A DNA stretch of 64,000 nt from positions 484,300-548,299 of the forward strand of contig DS990263.1 of assembly GCA_000155435.1 (NCBI GenBank), read 5' to 3'. Within the stretch, counting starts at the first letter, position 1; each line of letters opens with the position of its first letter. The translations under genes were made by a program, and so were the position numbers. The DNA comes from Clostridiales bacterium 1_7_47FAA. GTDB lineage: Bacteria > Bacillota > Clostridia > Lachnospirales > Lachnospiraceae. Below are positions 32,496 through 41,219 of this stretch, one piece after another. The notes under the pieces were generated by a model. It was not told the DNA's origin. It ran no database searches and was given only the letters and a program-made list of their open reading frames with translations.

Positions 32496-33907
32496 TTAAT
32501 CAGTCAAAAAGACGATTTGGAATTTTGTCCCGGTATCGGGGATGCTGGCAACGGATATCATGCCGCCGTGCAGCCCGATAATATCCCTGGCGATTGCCAA
32601 TCCCAAACCGCTCCCCTCTGGTTTTTGTCCGGTATTGGTTCCACGGTAATATCGGTCAAAAAGGTGCCCGGTCATCTCCTCTCCCATTCCCTTTCCATTA
32701 TCAGATACATCAATTTTTAATTCAGTATCAGAGGCTGATACACATAAGGCGATTTCAGTAGTTTCATCGCCATGCACAAAGGCATTGATGATTAAATTGC
32801 GAAAGGCTCTTGTAAAAAGTTTCTGGTCAAATGAAAAGATTATGGAATCTGCCGTGCCTTCAAAATGTATGGTGCGGTTTTCATATTTCGGGGTATTCAG
32901 AATGTCAATCGCCAGTTCTTTCAGAAAACGGACAATATCCTGCTTTTCCCTGTTTAGGGGGAGCATTCCATTTTCCAACTGATAGGTCAGCTTTAAATCA
33001 TCAATCAGCGTTTCTATGTAAGAAACGTTTTTTAGTATGATTCCAGCATATCGTCTGCACTGTTCTTCACTTTGGCCGCCAGTGTCCCCGAGTATTTCCG
33101 CATAACCCTTAATGGGGGAAAGCGGCGTTTTCAAATCATGGGTAATGTTGGAAATCCATTCCTCGCGCATTTTTTCTGTTTGGACCTGCAATCGGTCACT
33201 GGCCCTGATTTCCTCGTTTAATGTGTTCAGGCTATGATACAAATCACGGAACACGCCTGAATCTTTAACAGGGAGATAGCAGCGCCCTGAAATTTCCTGG
33301 ACGGCAGTGGTCAGCCGTTTCATCGCCCTTGTTGTAAAAAACCCATAGAGAACGCCTGAAATCAGAACAAGCAGGAAAAGAGCTGATAAAATCGGTAAGA
33401 TTATCATCCTGCCGCCTGTAAACCGCTCTCCGTTCAGATACATCGTAACCTTTGAGATATTCACAGGAAAATATAAAATATAAGTGTACCCGCTTTCAGC
33501 ATTGGAAACCGTACCCATACAAGCAGTTAATCCACTGTCTTTTATCCGGCCGGTCTGACAGAGCTGTAACAAATCCATACTGGAATAGGCCGTATCTGCC
33601 TGTTCCGGTTTCTGATAGCTGAATACTTCACGGCCAGAAGCATCTAAAAGCTGAAGGCCGATTCCATTGTCCTGCAGGGCAGTAATCCCGGATTGCTTAA
33701 TCCGGGGGACCATATTAATAAAAATAATCTGCTCCTTAAATTCGTCTGTAAATAGCTGGGGCCAGTCGCTTCTTGTCATCCGGCCATCTGCCTTTTGAAT
33801 GGTATCGTTAAAAAGAAAAGGCTTCCCGCTAACAGGAAAGTGCCAAGCAGCGATAAAAAGAAAATCATGTATATGTGGAATACTGTACGATAGCCAGACC
33901 GTTTCAT
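32496..33907 (-). pseudogene. Sensor histidine kinase with a frameshift after the first membrane helix
   Basis: The natural start is ATG 33907, which directly follows the stop of the regulator gene (TAAATG). From there MKRSGYRTVFHIYMIFF... encodes a clear first membrane helix, but the frame stops after 43 codons near 33777. The rest of the kinase is open in another frame from before 33779: external domain with RSDWPQLFTDEFKEQIIF, second helix (about 33310-33390), HAMP-like linker, HisKA with SNITHDLKTP, and HATPase with GSGLGLAIA. The total length is one base short of a whole number of codons, so a single lost base near 33800 would explain it. Either a true inactivation, a sequencing error, or restart at ATG 33779 giving a kinase with one helix. 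Confidence 0.75.
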
Positions 33908-34612
33908 TTAATCAATCCTTTTTTTGAGCTTATAACCCAACCCCTTCACGGTGATAAGCTGCTGCGGCTGAGAAGGGAGATCCTCAATTTTTTCCCGTAA
34001 ATGCCGTATATGCACCATAATCGTGTTGTCACAAATAGAACTGTATTCTCCCCACACCTGCTCGTAGAGCCGTTCCTTGCTGATGATTTTATCTGCATTT
34101 TCCATGAGGTAGGTAAGCAGGAGATATTCACGGCCTGTTAAGCCAATCTCCTGCCCACCTTTATAGGCCCTGCAGCTTTCTTTATCAATCCTAAGGGGAC
34201 CGACAGTTAAACTGGTTCCTTCCTGCAATGGGGAAGCAGTCTGATACTGCTGGCGGCGAAGCTGGGCCTTAATGCGGAATACCACTTCGCGCGGACTGAA
34301 CGGCTTCGTAACGTAATCATCACCACCCCAGGAAAGGCCGAGGATTTTATCGACATCGTCATTTTTTGAGGATAGGAACAAAATGGAGCAATAAGAAAAT
34401 TGCCGGATCTGTCTGCAGACTTCCAATCCGTCAATATCAGGAAGCATAATATCCAGCACAATTACATCGGGCTGGAAGTCCCGGCAGATTTTCAACGCGT
34501 CCGTCCCGTTATAGGCTTTCTGGATAACACGAAAACCTTCTTTTCTCAGCACTTCTTCTACTAAATCAACAATGTCCTTTTCATCGTCAACCAGCAAAAT
34601 TTTATTTTCCAT
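33908..34612 (-). CDS. OmpR-family response regulator
   Basis: A 234-residue regulator with receiver motifs VDDE (residues 8-11), Asp in VIVLDIMLPDIDG (about 53), FLSSKND and TKPFSPREV, and a C-terminal winged helix ending TVKGLGYKLKKRID. Its stop codon is followed at once by the start of the frameshifted kinase, so the two were translationally coupled. The nearby ABC transporter (29157-32351), transcribed in the same direction beyond the terminator, is a likely target. Confidence 0.92.
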   Translation of the reverse strand: MENKILLVDDEKDIVDLVEEVLRKEGFRVIQKAYNGTDALKICRDFQPDVIVLDIMLPDIDGLEVCRQIRQFSYCSILFLSSKNDDVDKILGLSWGGDDYVTKPFSPREVVFRIKAQLRRQQYQTASPLQEGTSLTVGPLRIDKESCRAYKGGQEIGLTGREYLLLTYLMENADKIISKERLYEQVWGEYSSICDNTIMVHIRHLREKIEDLPSQPQQLITVKGLGYKLKKRID

Positions 34613-34774
34613 TGTTCACCATCCGCCCTCTTTCTTCTGCTGCCCACAGCCTCTTCTGCCTGCGTCCCTTGATATCATGTATTCCATACAGCCACTTCCA
34701 TGGATACATTATAATTCTGCTGTATGGATAATACAAGTAAAGATAATGGATATTCATTTTTCCATCCAGTCTAT

Positions 34775-35905
34775 TTATAAGTATAAAATAAATTCACTCC
34801 CCTGTCCCGCCTGGCTGTTTACCCGGATGCGCCCTCCGTGTTTCTCCACGATATCTTTCACAAGGGCCAGACCCAGTCCCGCCCCTCCCACAGACCGTGA
34901 CCGTGACTGGTCAACCCGGTAGAATGGTTCAAAGATACGCTCACACTCTTCTTCGGGGATTCCTATGCCTGTATCTGATATCTTTATGATTATGTTCTCC
35001 TCCTGTCTGCTGGCTGAAATGGATATGGAGCCATTTTCACGGTTGTATTTTGCTGCATTTTCAATCAGGTTACTCATTGCCCTGTAAAGCATGACGCGGT
35101 TTCCAATCAGTTTTATTCCCGACAGGCCGCTGAGGGACACACTCAGGTGCTTTGCATCCAGCTGAGGGGACAGCTCCTCCAGGATTTCCGCAAACATTTC
35201 TTCCGGCAGCACTTCCTCACACATTTCACTCTTCTTTTCTGCTGTCAGCTGGAACAGGCTGTCCACCAGACGGATCATCCGTTCGGTGTTGGTCCTGACA
35301 ATGGACAGCACTCTTTTAATCTGGTCTGCCGAAGCCTTTTCCTCCATGTCCAGTACATCCAGGTTCACCAGTATGGTTGCAAGCGGGGTCTTGAGTTCAT
35401 GGGCGGCGCTGGCTGAAAAACGCTGCTGGCGTCCAAAGGAAGCGCTGACTTTGTCCATCATATGATTAAAGGAGCTGGCTAGCTGTCCAATCTCATCCTG
35501 CCTGTCCTGATGCTCAACCCTGCGGGACAGGTTATTGCCTCCTATCTCTTCAATGGTGCCGGTCAGTTCCCCCAGCGGCTTCAGCGCCTTCCCCGCCATG
35601 AGCCAGGTTGCTCCGGTTCCCAGGAAAAGCATGAGGATCAGCCCTGCAACTCCCCATATATTAAACTGGTTGCCGGCCTGTTTTATGGTAAATGTAATTT
35701 CACCTGCATCTGATTTATCCAGCTCCGTCCTGGATAATACAATATCGTACTCAGCTGACTGGGCAACAAAGCGCTGCTGCAGGTTGCGGACAAAAATACG
35801 GTCAGCGCCAACCAGGAACATCCCGGTCAGCATGACCGCAACACATGCCATCACCATTGCTGACAGAAGAGTCAGGCGTGCACGAAGTGATATTTTTTTT
35901 AGCAT
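34775..35905 (-). CDS. Sensor histidine kinase with HAMP domain
   Basis: A 376-residue kinase with membrane helices at about 10-33 and 85-108, a short external part of about 50 residues, a HAMP linker (GKALKPLGELTGTIEEI), HisKA with ASAAHELKTP, and HATPase with NLIENAAKYN, DTGIGIP and GLGLALVKDI. The start overlaps the end of its regulator gene by 7 bases. It forms an operon with the regulator and probably the secreted protein at 36644. The first helix begins very near the N-terminus, as in sensors of envelope stress or antimicrobial compounds. Ligand unknown. Confidence 0.9.
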   Translation of the reverse strand: MLKKISLRARLTLLSAMVMACVAVMLTGMFLVGADRIFVRNLQQRFVAQSAEYDIVLSRTELDKSDAGEITFTIKQAGNQFNIWGVAGLILMLFLGTGATWLMAGKALKPLGELTGTIEEIGGNNLSRRVEHQDRQDEIGQLASSFNHMMDKVSASFGRQQRFSASAAHELKTPLATILVNLDVLDMEEKASADQIKRVLSIVRTNTERMIRLVDSLFQLTAEKKSEMCEEVLPEEMFAEILEELSPQLDAKHLSVSLSGLSGIKLIGNRVMLYRAMSNLIENAAKYNRENGSISISASRQEENIIIKISDTGIGIPEEECERIFEPFYRVDQSRSRSVGGAGLGLALVKDIVEKHGGRIRVNSQAGQGSEFILYL

Positions 35906-36582
35906 TTCTTCTCCTCCCCGCCAATGAGATAACCGGCGCCCCTGATATTCCTTATGATTTCATCCTTGGTAACAGCAAGAAGCTTACGGCGGATGACACT
36001 GATATAAACCTTGACCTGATTGGAAAACGGGTCTGCCTCACTGTCCCACACATGTTCCATCAGTTCCTCGGCGCTCACCGGTCTGCCCATATGCATCATC
36101 AGATATTCGAGTATGGCAAATTCACGCATGGTTAGCTCCAGCGGGATTCCGTTGCAGCTTGCAGTCCTTGCATTTGTATCCAGGCAAAGGCCGCCCCACA
36201 TCAGGGCGGCATCTGCCTGGGTGAAAGAACGCCGGAGCAGCATACGGATACGCGCCTCCAGCTCCTGGAAATGAAACGGCTTGGTAAGATAATCGCTTGC
36301 CCCGCCGTCCAGCCCGGCTATCTTATCCGTAAGTTCCGAGCGGGCGGAAAGTATCAGTACCTTTGTGGGATTTTCCTGGGACTGTATGTGCCTGAGGACT
36401 TCCATACCATCCATGCCTGGGAGGTTCAAATCGAGTACCACCAGGTCGTAGTGGTTGATATAACATAGCTGGGCGGCTTCTGCACCGTCACCCGAGGAGT
36501 CCACGGCATATCCGAGTTTCCTCAGCCCGTAGCACAACGCCTCCCGCATATCTTCCTCATCCTCAATAATTAAAAGCCTCAT
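35899..36582 (-). CDS. OmpR-family response regulator
   Basis: A 227-residue regulator: EDEED at residues 7-11, Asp in LVVLDLNLPGMDG (about 51), LSARSELTDKI, and Lys in TKPFHFQELEAR. The winged-helix effector ends NIRGAGYLIGGEEKKC. It is the partner of the kinase whose gene overlaps its 3' end. The gene lies 61 bases after the small secreted protein, which may be its target or its signal input. Confidence 0.92.
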   Translation of the reverse strand: MRLLIIEDEEDMREALCYGLRKLGYAVDSSGDGAEAAQLCYINHYDLVVLDLNLPGMDGMEVLRHIQSQENPTKVLILSARSELTDKIAGLDGGASDYLTKPFHFQELEARIRMLLRRSFTQADAALMWGGLCLDTNARTASCNGIPLELTMREFAILEYLMMHMGRPVSAEELMEHVWDSEADPFSNQVKVYISVIRRKLLAVTKDEIIRNIRGAGYLIGGEEKKC

Positions 36583-36643
36583 AGCACACCATATCCTTCC
36601 ATTAGCTTATATGATTTTGGAATCAATACATCCCGCAATCCGG

Positions 36644-37000
36644 TTAATTGACGGAAACTCCCTTAGACTTAGTAACATAGACCCTGCTGCCATCTGCCAT
36701 CTCGATATAGCGGTTGCCGTTTTCATCGGTTTTCTGAGGCGTCAGCTTCTCCCTCACAGCCTTACCGTCTGCCTGTACAATGGAAACCGTGACACCATCT
36801 TCCGTATCAAAAAACTGGACTCCGTTTTCACTGCCTTTTAAGTCAGGTATGGTCCTGTCTGTCCCGTTGCCAGCGGCATCCCTTACTGTGACGGTATAAC
36901 AATCCTCCTGTTTCGTTTCCGCTGCAAATGCAGGAATCCCAAGGGTTGCGGCTGCAATGGCTGCAATAGCCAGGCTGGTCATCATTCTGTGTTTCATCAT
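36644..37000 (-). CDS. Small secreted protein upstream of a two-component system
   Basis: A 118-residue protein with a signal peptide ending IPAFAAE (cleavage about residue 27) and a mature, acidic, beta-rich part without Cys pairs. Segments such as GVTVSIVQADGKAV and GNRYIEMADGSRVYV repeat the pattern of short beta strands with turns. No known domain is recognised. It lies directly upstream of a regulator-kinase pair and reads the same way. Small secreted proteins in this position are sometimes PepSY-like or sensor-associated, but there is no sequence proof here. Confidence 0.7.
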   Translation of the reverse strand: MMKHRMMTSLAIAAIAAATLGIPAFAAETKQEDCYTVTVRDAAGNGTDRTIPDLKGSENGVQFFDTEDGVTVSIVQADGKAVREKLTPQKTDENGNRYIEMADGSRVYVTKSKGVSVN

Positions 37001-37115
37001 AATCTGTTACCTCCGGTTATATTGTATTTTTATTAGTACTGAGATGTGATCACGCATTCATTATATACAATATAAGGTTAAAACACGGTTAGAAATCCCT
37101 GCCCGGCTAAAAATC

Positions 37116-39089
37116 CTATCTTGCAGGAAAAGTGACGGTAAAAACAGTTCCTTTCCCCAACGTGCTTTCTACCCGGACGGAACCACCCATGGCCTCGGCC
37201 GTTGTCTTCACGATATACAGGCCCAGGCCGCTGGAACCGTCCTTTTCCCCGCGCTCCGGCGATACTTTATAGAACCGTTCAAAAATATGGGGCAGATGGG
37301 CGGCGGCAATCCCTTCACCGGTGTCTGACACACGGAGGGCGGCCCTGTTGTCCACGTCCCTGGATATGCACAATGAAATACTGCCTCCTTCCGGAGTATG
37401 GCGCAGCGCATTGTAAACTAAATTATCCAGAACGCTCCAGATTTTATTTTTGTCGAGTTGAAGCTCCAGCATACCCTCTGCCCGGGCCAGGAAGGTAATC
37501 CCCTTATCCCGCACCAGGTCGCCATACTTCCTGTCCGCCTCCACCATGAGCTTACCGGCAGATACCCACTCCGGATGATAGACAGCGGTCCCTCCCTCCA
37601 TGCGGGTAACCTCAAACAGGTTGTGGATGAGCCGCTGAAGGTCCAGGTTCTTGTGATAGGCTATCCCAAGGTATTCTGTCCTCTCCTGTTCACTGGAGGC
37701 AATCATCTCATCCCCCAGCAGTTCCAGATAGTTATTAAGCACGGTCAGGGGCGTCTTAAGGTCATGGGAAATGTTGCTTATCATTTCCTGAAGCGCTGCC
37801 TGGGAGGCTTCCAGCTGTTCATTGGCATGGTTGAGCTGGGCCGTGCGCTGCTTGACCAGCTCCTCCAGGTTGGCATTGAGCCGCTCTGCCTCCTCATGGG
37901 CCTGGGCGTAGCTGCGCGACAGCATGACGCACTGGCTGAGGATCAGGAACATGTTAGGCACGATTCCAGGGACAAACATATCCCCTTCAAATACTGTTTT
38001 TGTCAACGGCCCATAAAACAGATAGGTTACCATACTGCATAAGTACAGGAGACGGTAGGGATCCCTGCCGATATTTCCGGTCCGGACAGCCAGGAAGATG
38101 GAGATGACATAGGGAATCATGACCATGAACATGCCGTTCACTGCTGCTGCATAGGGCAGCACACAGATTCCCGCCATGGGCAGGATAAAACAGACCAGGT
38201 AAAGGACACGCAGGAAACGCCCCAGCCTTATGGAGAATGCCTGCACCATAAAAAGACAGATGCACAGGCTGTGCAGGGTAAACAGCAATAAAAACACCCG
38301 GCTGAGCACAAAGCCAATCCCACCCGGAAGAAAATACTGGACCAAGGCATTGCTCTCCATTCCCAGACGCAGCACCGTGGTCAGGCAGATCAGGCTGAAG
38401 GTCAGGTACAGACGTTCCCGCCTGCGGAAAAAATAGAGGAACAGGTGGTATACCCCAATCAGCAGGATCCCGCCCAGGGCAGCTGCCACCACGGTGCGCT
38501 GCCAGAACACATGGTGGATGAGGACCGTATCCCGGCCCATCAGGATTGGATAGAAAATGCCGCTGCCGTTCATACGGTAATTGGCTGCCTGGATGACCAG
38601 CTCCAGGGTGCCGTTGGGGGAAGCTGCCGCCAAAAGTTCATTGCGTACCCCGGTAACCGTATCAGCGTCCGATCCACCTACCGTTCCGGCGCCGTAGAAT
38701 TCTTCTCCGTTGATCCAGATAAGGGAAGATGACATGATTTCGGGGATATGGAGAAGATATACCTGTCCGGGAGGCGTCAGGATTTTGAGCCGGTAGGTTG
38801 CATAGCTAAGTTTGGGATACCCCATCCTGGTCCAGGGACCGGGCAGGTCAATGTACTCCCCGCCTTTAGCAGTTCCCTGCCGGAAGTCCTCCGGGGTGTA
38901 GAGCTGGCCGTGATAGAATTCCCACTGCCCGGACAGTGCATATACCTGGGAAGTAAAATCCGTCCCGCGGACGTCAAGGACACCTTCCACTGCCTCCGGC
39001 CCTTTTGAGACAAAGGGCTTGGAGGCAGTAAAAAACAGCGCCAGACACAGGGAGAAAATAAGCAGGAATATAGCAAGGAACCGTTTCAT
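37116..39089 (-). CDS. Sensor histidine kinase with 7TMR-DISM-type N-terminus
   Basis: A 657-residue kinase. A signal or first helix (about 1-20) is followed by an external jelly-roll-type domain (about 35-185) with SGQWEFYHGQLYTP and GPWTRMGYPKLSYATYRL, as in 7TMR-DISM sensors that bind carbohydrates or other small ligands. Seven membrane helices follow (about 190-400), then a coiled coil (about 400-440), HisKA with MISNISHDLKTP and HATPase with NLVYNALRHTPEGG and GSSGLGLYIVK. It overlaps its regulator gene by 4 bases. Two direct repeats upstream of the operon could be regulator binding sites. Confidence 0.9.
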   Translation of the reverse strand: MKRFLAIFLLIFSLCLALFFTASKPFVSKGPEAVEGVLDVRGTDFTSQVYALSGQWEFYHGQLYTPEDFRQGTAKGGEYIDLPGPWTRMGYPKLSYATYRLKILTPPGQVYLLHIPEIMSSSLIWINGEEFYGAGTVGGSDADTVTGVRNELLAAASPNGTLELVIQAANYRMNGSGIFYPILMGRDTVLIHHVFWQRTVVAAALGGILLIGVYHLFLYFFRRRERLYLTFSLICLTTVLRLGMESNALVQYFLPGGIGFVLSRVFLLLFTLHSLCICLFMVQAFSIRLGRFLRVLYLVCFILPMAGICVLPYAAAVNGMFMVMIPYVISIFLAVRTGNIGRDPYRLLYLCSMVTYLFYGPLTKTVFEGDMFVPGIVPNMFLILSQCVMLSRSYAQAHEEAERLNANLEELVKQRTAQLNHANEQLEASQAALQEMISNISHDLKTPLTVLNNYLELLGDEMIASSEQERTEYLGIAYHKNLDLQRLIHNLFEVTRMEGGTAVYHPEWVSAGKLMVEADRKYGDLVRDKGITFLARAEGMLELQLDKNKIWSVLDNLVYNALRHTPEGGSISLCISRDVDNRAALRVSDTGEGIAAAHLPHIFERFYKVSPERGEKDGSSGLGLYIVKTTAEAMGGSVRVESTLGKGTVFTVTFPAR

Positions 39090-39766
39090 AGTCTTATCCC
39101 CGTTTCTGATTTTGGTAAGAACCTATATCCTTCCCCGCGCACGGTTTCAATCCGGCCGATGACGGATTCTGATTCTTCCAGCTTGTGCCTGAGGCGGGTG
39201 ATATGGACTGCCACGGTATTGGCCGGGTCAGGCTTCCCGGTACGCCATATCTCATGGTAAAGTTCCGCTGCCGAGAGGATCCGGCCGGAATTGCCAAGAA
39301 GGAACAGGAAAAGCTCAAATTCCTTCTGCGCCAGGGGGATGATCCGGTTGTCAATCCGCAGAAGCTGGTTCTGGTGGTCAATGACAAACCCTTTCATGGA
39401 ACTTCGGCGCACCTGCGCATACACACGCGCCGCCAGTTCCTTCAGGCTGTATGGTTTGGTGATATAGTCATCCCCTCCGGCCATCAGCCCCTTTATCTTG
39501 TCCGCCTCATCGTCCATACAGCTGAGAAACAGGATTGGGGCGCTGGTAAGGGAGCGGACAGCTTCACAGAGTTCAAATCCGTTCATGTCCGGAAGCAGTA
39601 CATCCAGCAGGATACAGTCATAACCCTGCCTTCCCAACAGTTCCAGTGCATCGGCGGCACAGACCGCAGTATCCACCTGATACCCCCGTGCCTCCAGGTA
39701 TTTGCGGTTTGTCCGCAGTATATCCGGTTCGTCATCGACTGCCAGCAGCCGGTAGGAATGCTCCAT
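39086..39766 (-). CDS. OmpR-family response regulator
   Basis: A 226-residue regulator: VDDE near residue 10, Asp in CILLDVLLPDMNG (about 54), FLSCMDDEADK, and TKPYSLKELAAR. The winged helix ends TVRGEGYRFLPKSETG. The first gene of a two-gene operon with the 7TMR-DISM kinase. Two 32-base direct repeats 36 bp apart lie 30-100 bases upstream of the start (39797-39865) and may bind this protein. Confidence 0.92.
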   Translation of the reverse strand: MEHSYRLLAVDDEPDILRTNRKYLEARGYQVDTAVCAADALELLGRQGYDCILLDVLLPDMNGFELCEAVRSLTSAPILFLSCMDDEADKIKGLMAGGDDYITKPYSLKELAARVYAQVRRSSMKGFVIDHQNQLLRIDNRIIPLAQKEFELFLFLLGNSGRILSAAELYHEIWRTGKPDPANTVAVHITRLRHKLEESESVIGRIETVRGEGYRFLPKSETGIRL

Positions 39767-39796
39767 ATATAATCCTCCAATTTAAAAAGTGAATGG

Positions 39797-39865
39797 GTCT
39801 GTTGATATTGAATGAATTAACGGTTCATATGAGTCTGTTGATATTGAATGAATCACACGGTTCAT
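39797..39865. repeat. Pair of 32-33 base direct repeats upstream of the 39766 operon
   Basis: GTCTGTTGATATTGAATGAA followed by a few variable bases and CGGTTCAT occurs at 39797-39828 and 39833-39865. The spacing of about 36 bp is near three or four helical turns. No gene lies here. It suits tandem binding of an OmpR-type regulator, possibly the one encoded just downstream. Confidence 0.6.
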
Positions 39866-39903
39866 GTTTCATGAATTATATTCTAACGCAGGCGGTTTGT
39901 CAA

Positions 39904-40932
39904 TCATAGAAGATCCTGCTTTTTCGGTGCGGTCTGCTGCAATGGATAAAAACTGAAGAAAAGTTTGATATCCTTGCGGTCCGAAATGGATTCCTGGAAT
40001 TTCTTCTGAATCCGCATGATGATCTGTTCCATATTCTCACAGGCCGCCCCCGGCGTCATGATAAGGAACTGGCAGCTGCTGTACCTGGTATAGAGGTCGC
40101 CGAAACGCAGGGATGAACAGATGCTGTCCTTCAGCCTGCCTGTCAGGAATTCACGCTCCTCCAGTGCGACGAAGGAACCGAACTGGTCTGTGACAGAGAT
40201 GAGGATAATCTGTACATTAAGACCTGTCCTGCCCAGGTTCCTTTCTAAAAAACGGAAAATGGCTAGGAATGTCCGGTAGTCCTGGCTGCCTGCTTCATGG
40301 GCAAACTCAGGCTCCTTTAGCTGCCTGCATATGTATCTCATATCATGTGGCGCTGCTGGCAGTTCGTTCCTTGCTGCCGAATCCGGGTGGCAGTCCTCCA
40401 TGGAGGACTCATAGAGATACAGGGCCTTTTTCCGTTGCTGTTTGCCAATCCTAAGGGCCAGGTCAGCCCGCCTGTACAGTGTCCGGAACGTGTCGTTTTT
40501 GCGGACCAGGTCAGCGCCTATGGTCAGTTTCAGGCTGTTTCCGATTCCCATATCCTTACCGGCCTGGACCGCCCTTGAATGAAGCCGTTCCACCTTGGAA
40601 TCCACCAGTTCATTCCTGTATTCACCTGGTATGAAGATGGCAAATTCATCCCCGCCCATGCGTCCGATGATATCCTTTTTGAAAAAAAGAAATCCCATGA
40701 TACGGGCCAGCTCCTGAAGGACCAGGTCCCCGGTCAGATGCCCGTAAACGTCATTAATATCCTTGAAATGGTCAACATCAAGCATAAGGAAGATGCCGCC
40801 CTTTTTATTTTTGAGTAAGTCTCCCACCTCCTCTTCCATTGCTCCGCGGTTCAAAAGCCCTGTCAGTGAATCATGTCTGGCAAGTATCCTCAGCCGGTCA
40901 TTTTCCACCTGCAGTTCATCCATTTTTTTCAT
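39904..40932 (-). CDS. Diguanylate cyclase (GGDEF) with a C-terminal extra domain
   Basis: A 342-residue soluble protein. A short coiled coil (about 1-18) leads into a GGDEF domain (about 19-165) with DSLTGLLNRGAM, FLMLDVDHFKDIND and intact RMGGDEFAIFI, so it should make cyclic-di-GMP. The second part (about 195-340) resembles a degenerate second cyclase-like domain: alternating strands and helices with LNVQIILISVTDQFG and SSLRFGDLYTRYSSCQFLIM, but no GGDEF motif. There is no membrane segment. It stands alone between the two-component operon and the penicillin-binding protein gene. Confidence 0.85.
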   Translation of the reverse strand: MKKMDELQVENDRLRILARHDSLTGLLNRGAMEEEVGDLLKNKKGGIFLMLDVDHFKDINDVYGHLTGDLVLQELARIMGFLFFKKDIIGRMGGDEFAIFIPGEYRNELVDSKVERLHSRAVQAGKDMGIGNSLKLTIGADLVRKNDTFRTLYRRADLALRIGKQQRKKALYLYESSMEDCHPDSAARNELPAAPHDMRYICRQLKEPEFAHEAGSQDYRTFLAIFRFLERNLGRTGLNVQIILISVTDQFGSFVALEEREFLTGRLKDSICSSLRFGDLYTRYSSCQFLIMTPGAACENMEQIIMRIQKKFQESISDRKDIKLFFSFYPLQQTAPKKQDLL

Positions 40933-41103
40933 TTTCTCACCCCTGATATGTAGTAGTTGCCGTAAGACAGTGCCGGGCTGGATGAACAGATTTGTTCATC
41001 TTCCCATAAACGACGAAATGCGAACACGTTTTTCACGTATCCGCATTTCAAATCTCTTATTGATAGCTTTATTATAACAGAATATATGGCATGATTCAAC
41101 TGT

Positions 41104-41159
41104 GAAATTTCCACTCGGCTGCCAACCTATAGAAATTTCCACTCAGCCGCCAATCCATA
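41104..41159. repeat. Tandem 28-bp repeat downstream of the penicillin-binding protein gene
   Basis: Two adjacent copies of a 28-base unit starting GAAATTTCCACTC (41104-41131 and 41132-41159) differ at a few bases. The unit also contains GCYGCCAAYC, similar to the nearby GGCAGCCAGG repeat. The rest of the 40933-41192 gap holds no gene that I can support. Confidence 0.6.
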
Positions 41160-41165
41160 AAATCT

Positions 41166-41219
41166 GCAACCGGCAGCCAGGCATCCCGTCCCTCACTGCG
41201 GTGCAACCGGCAGCCAGGC
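41166..41219. repeat. 17-bp duplication of the 3' end of the penicillin-binding protein gene
   Basis: GCAACCGGCAGCCAGGC occurs at 41203-41219, inside the last codons of the gene, and again at 41166-41182 just beyond the stop. This is an exact duplication that could have moved the stop codon or arisen by replication slippage. Confidence 0.6.

Noticed and set aside
39797-39865. Insertion-sequence ends
   Set aside because: The repeats are direct, not inverted, and no transposase lies between or beside them.
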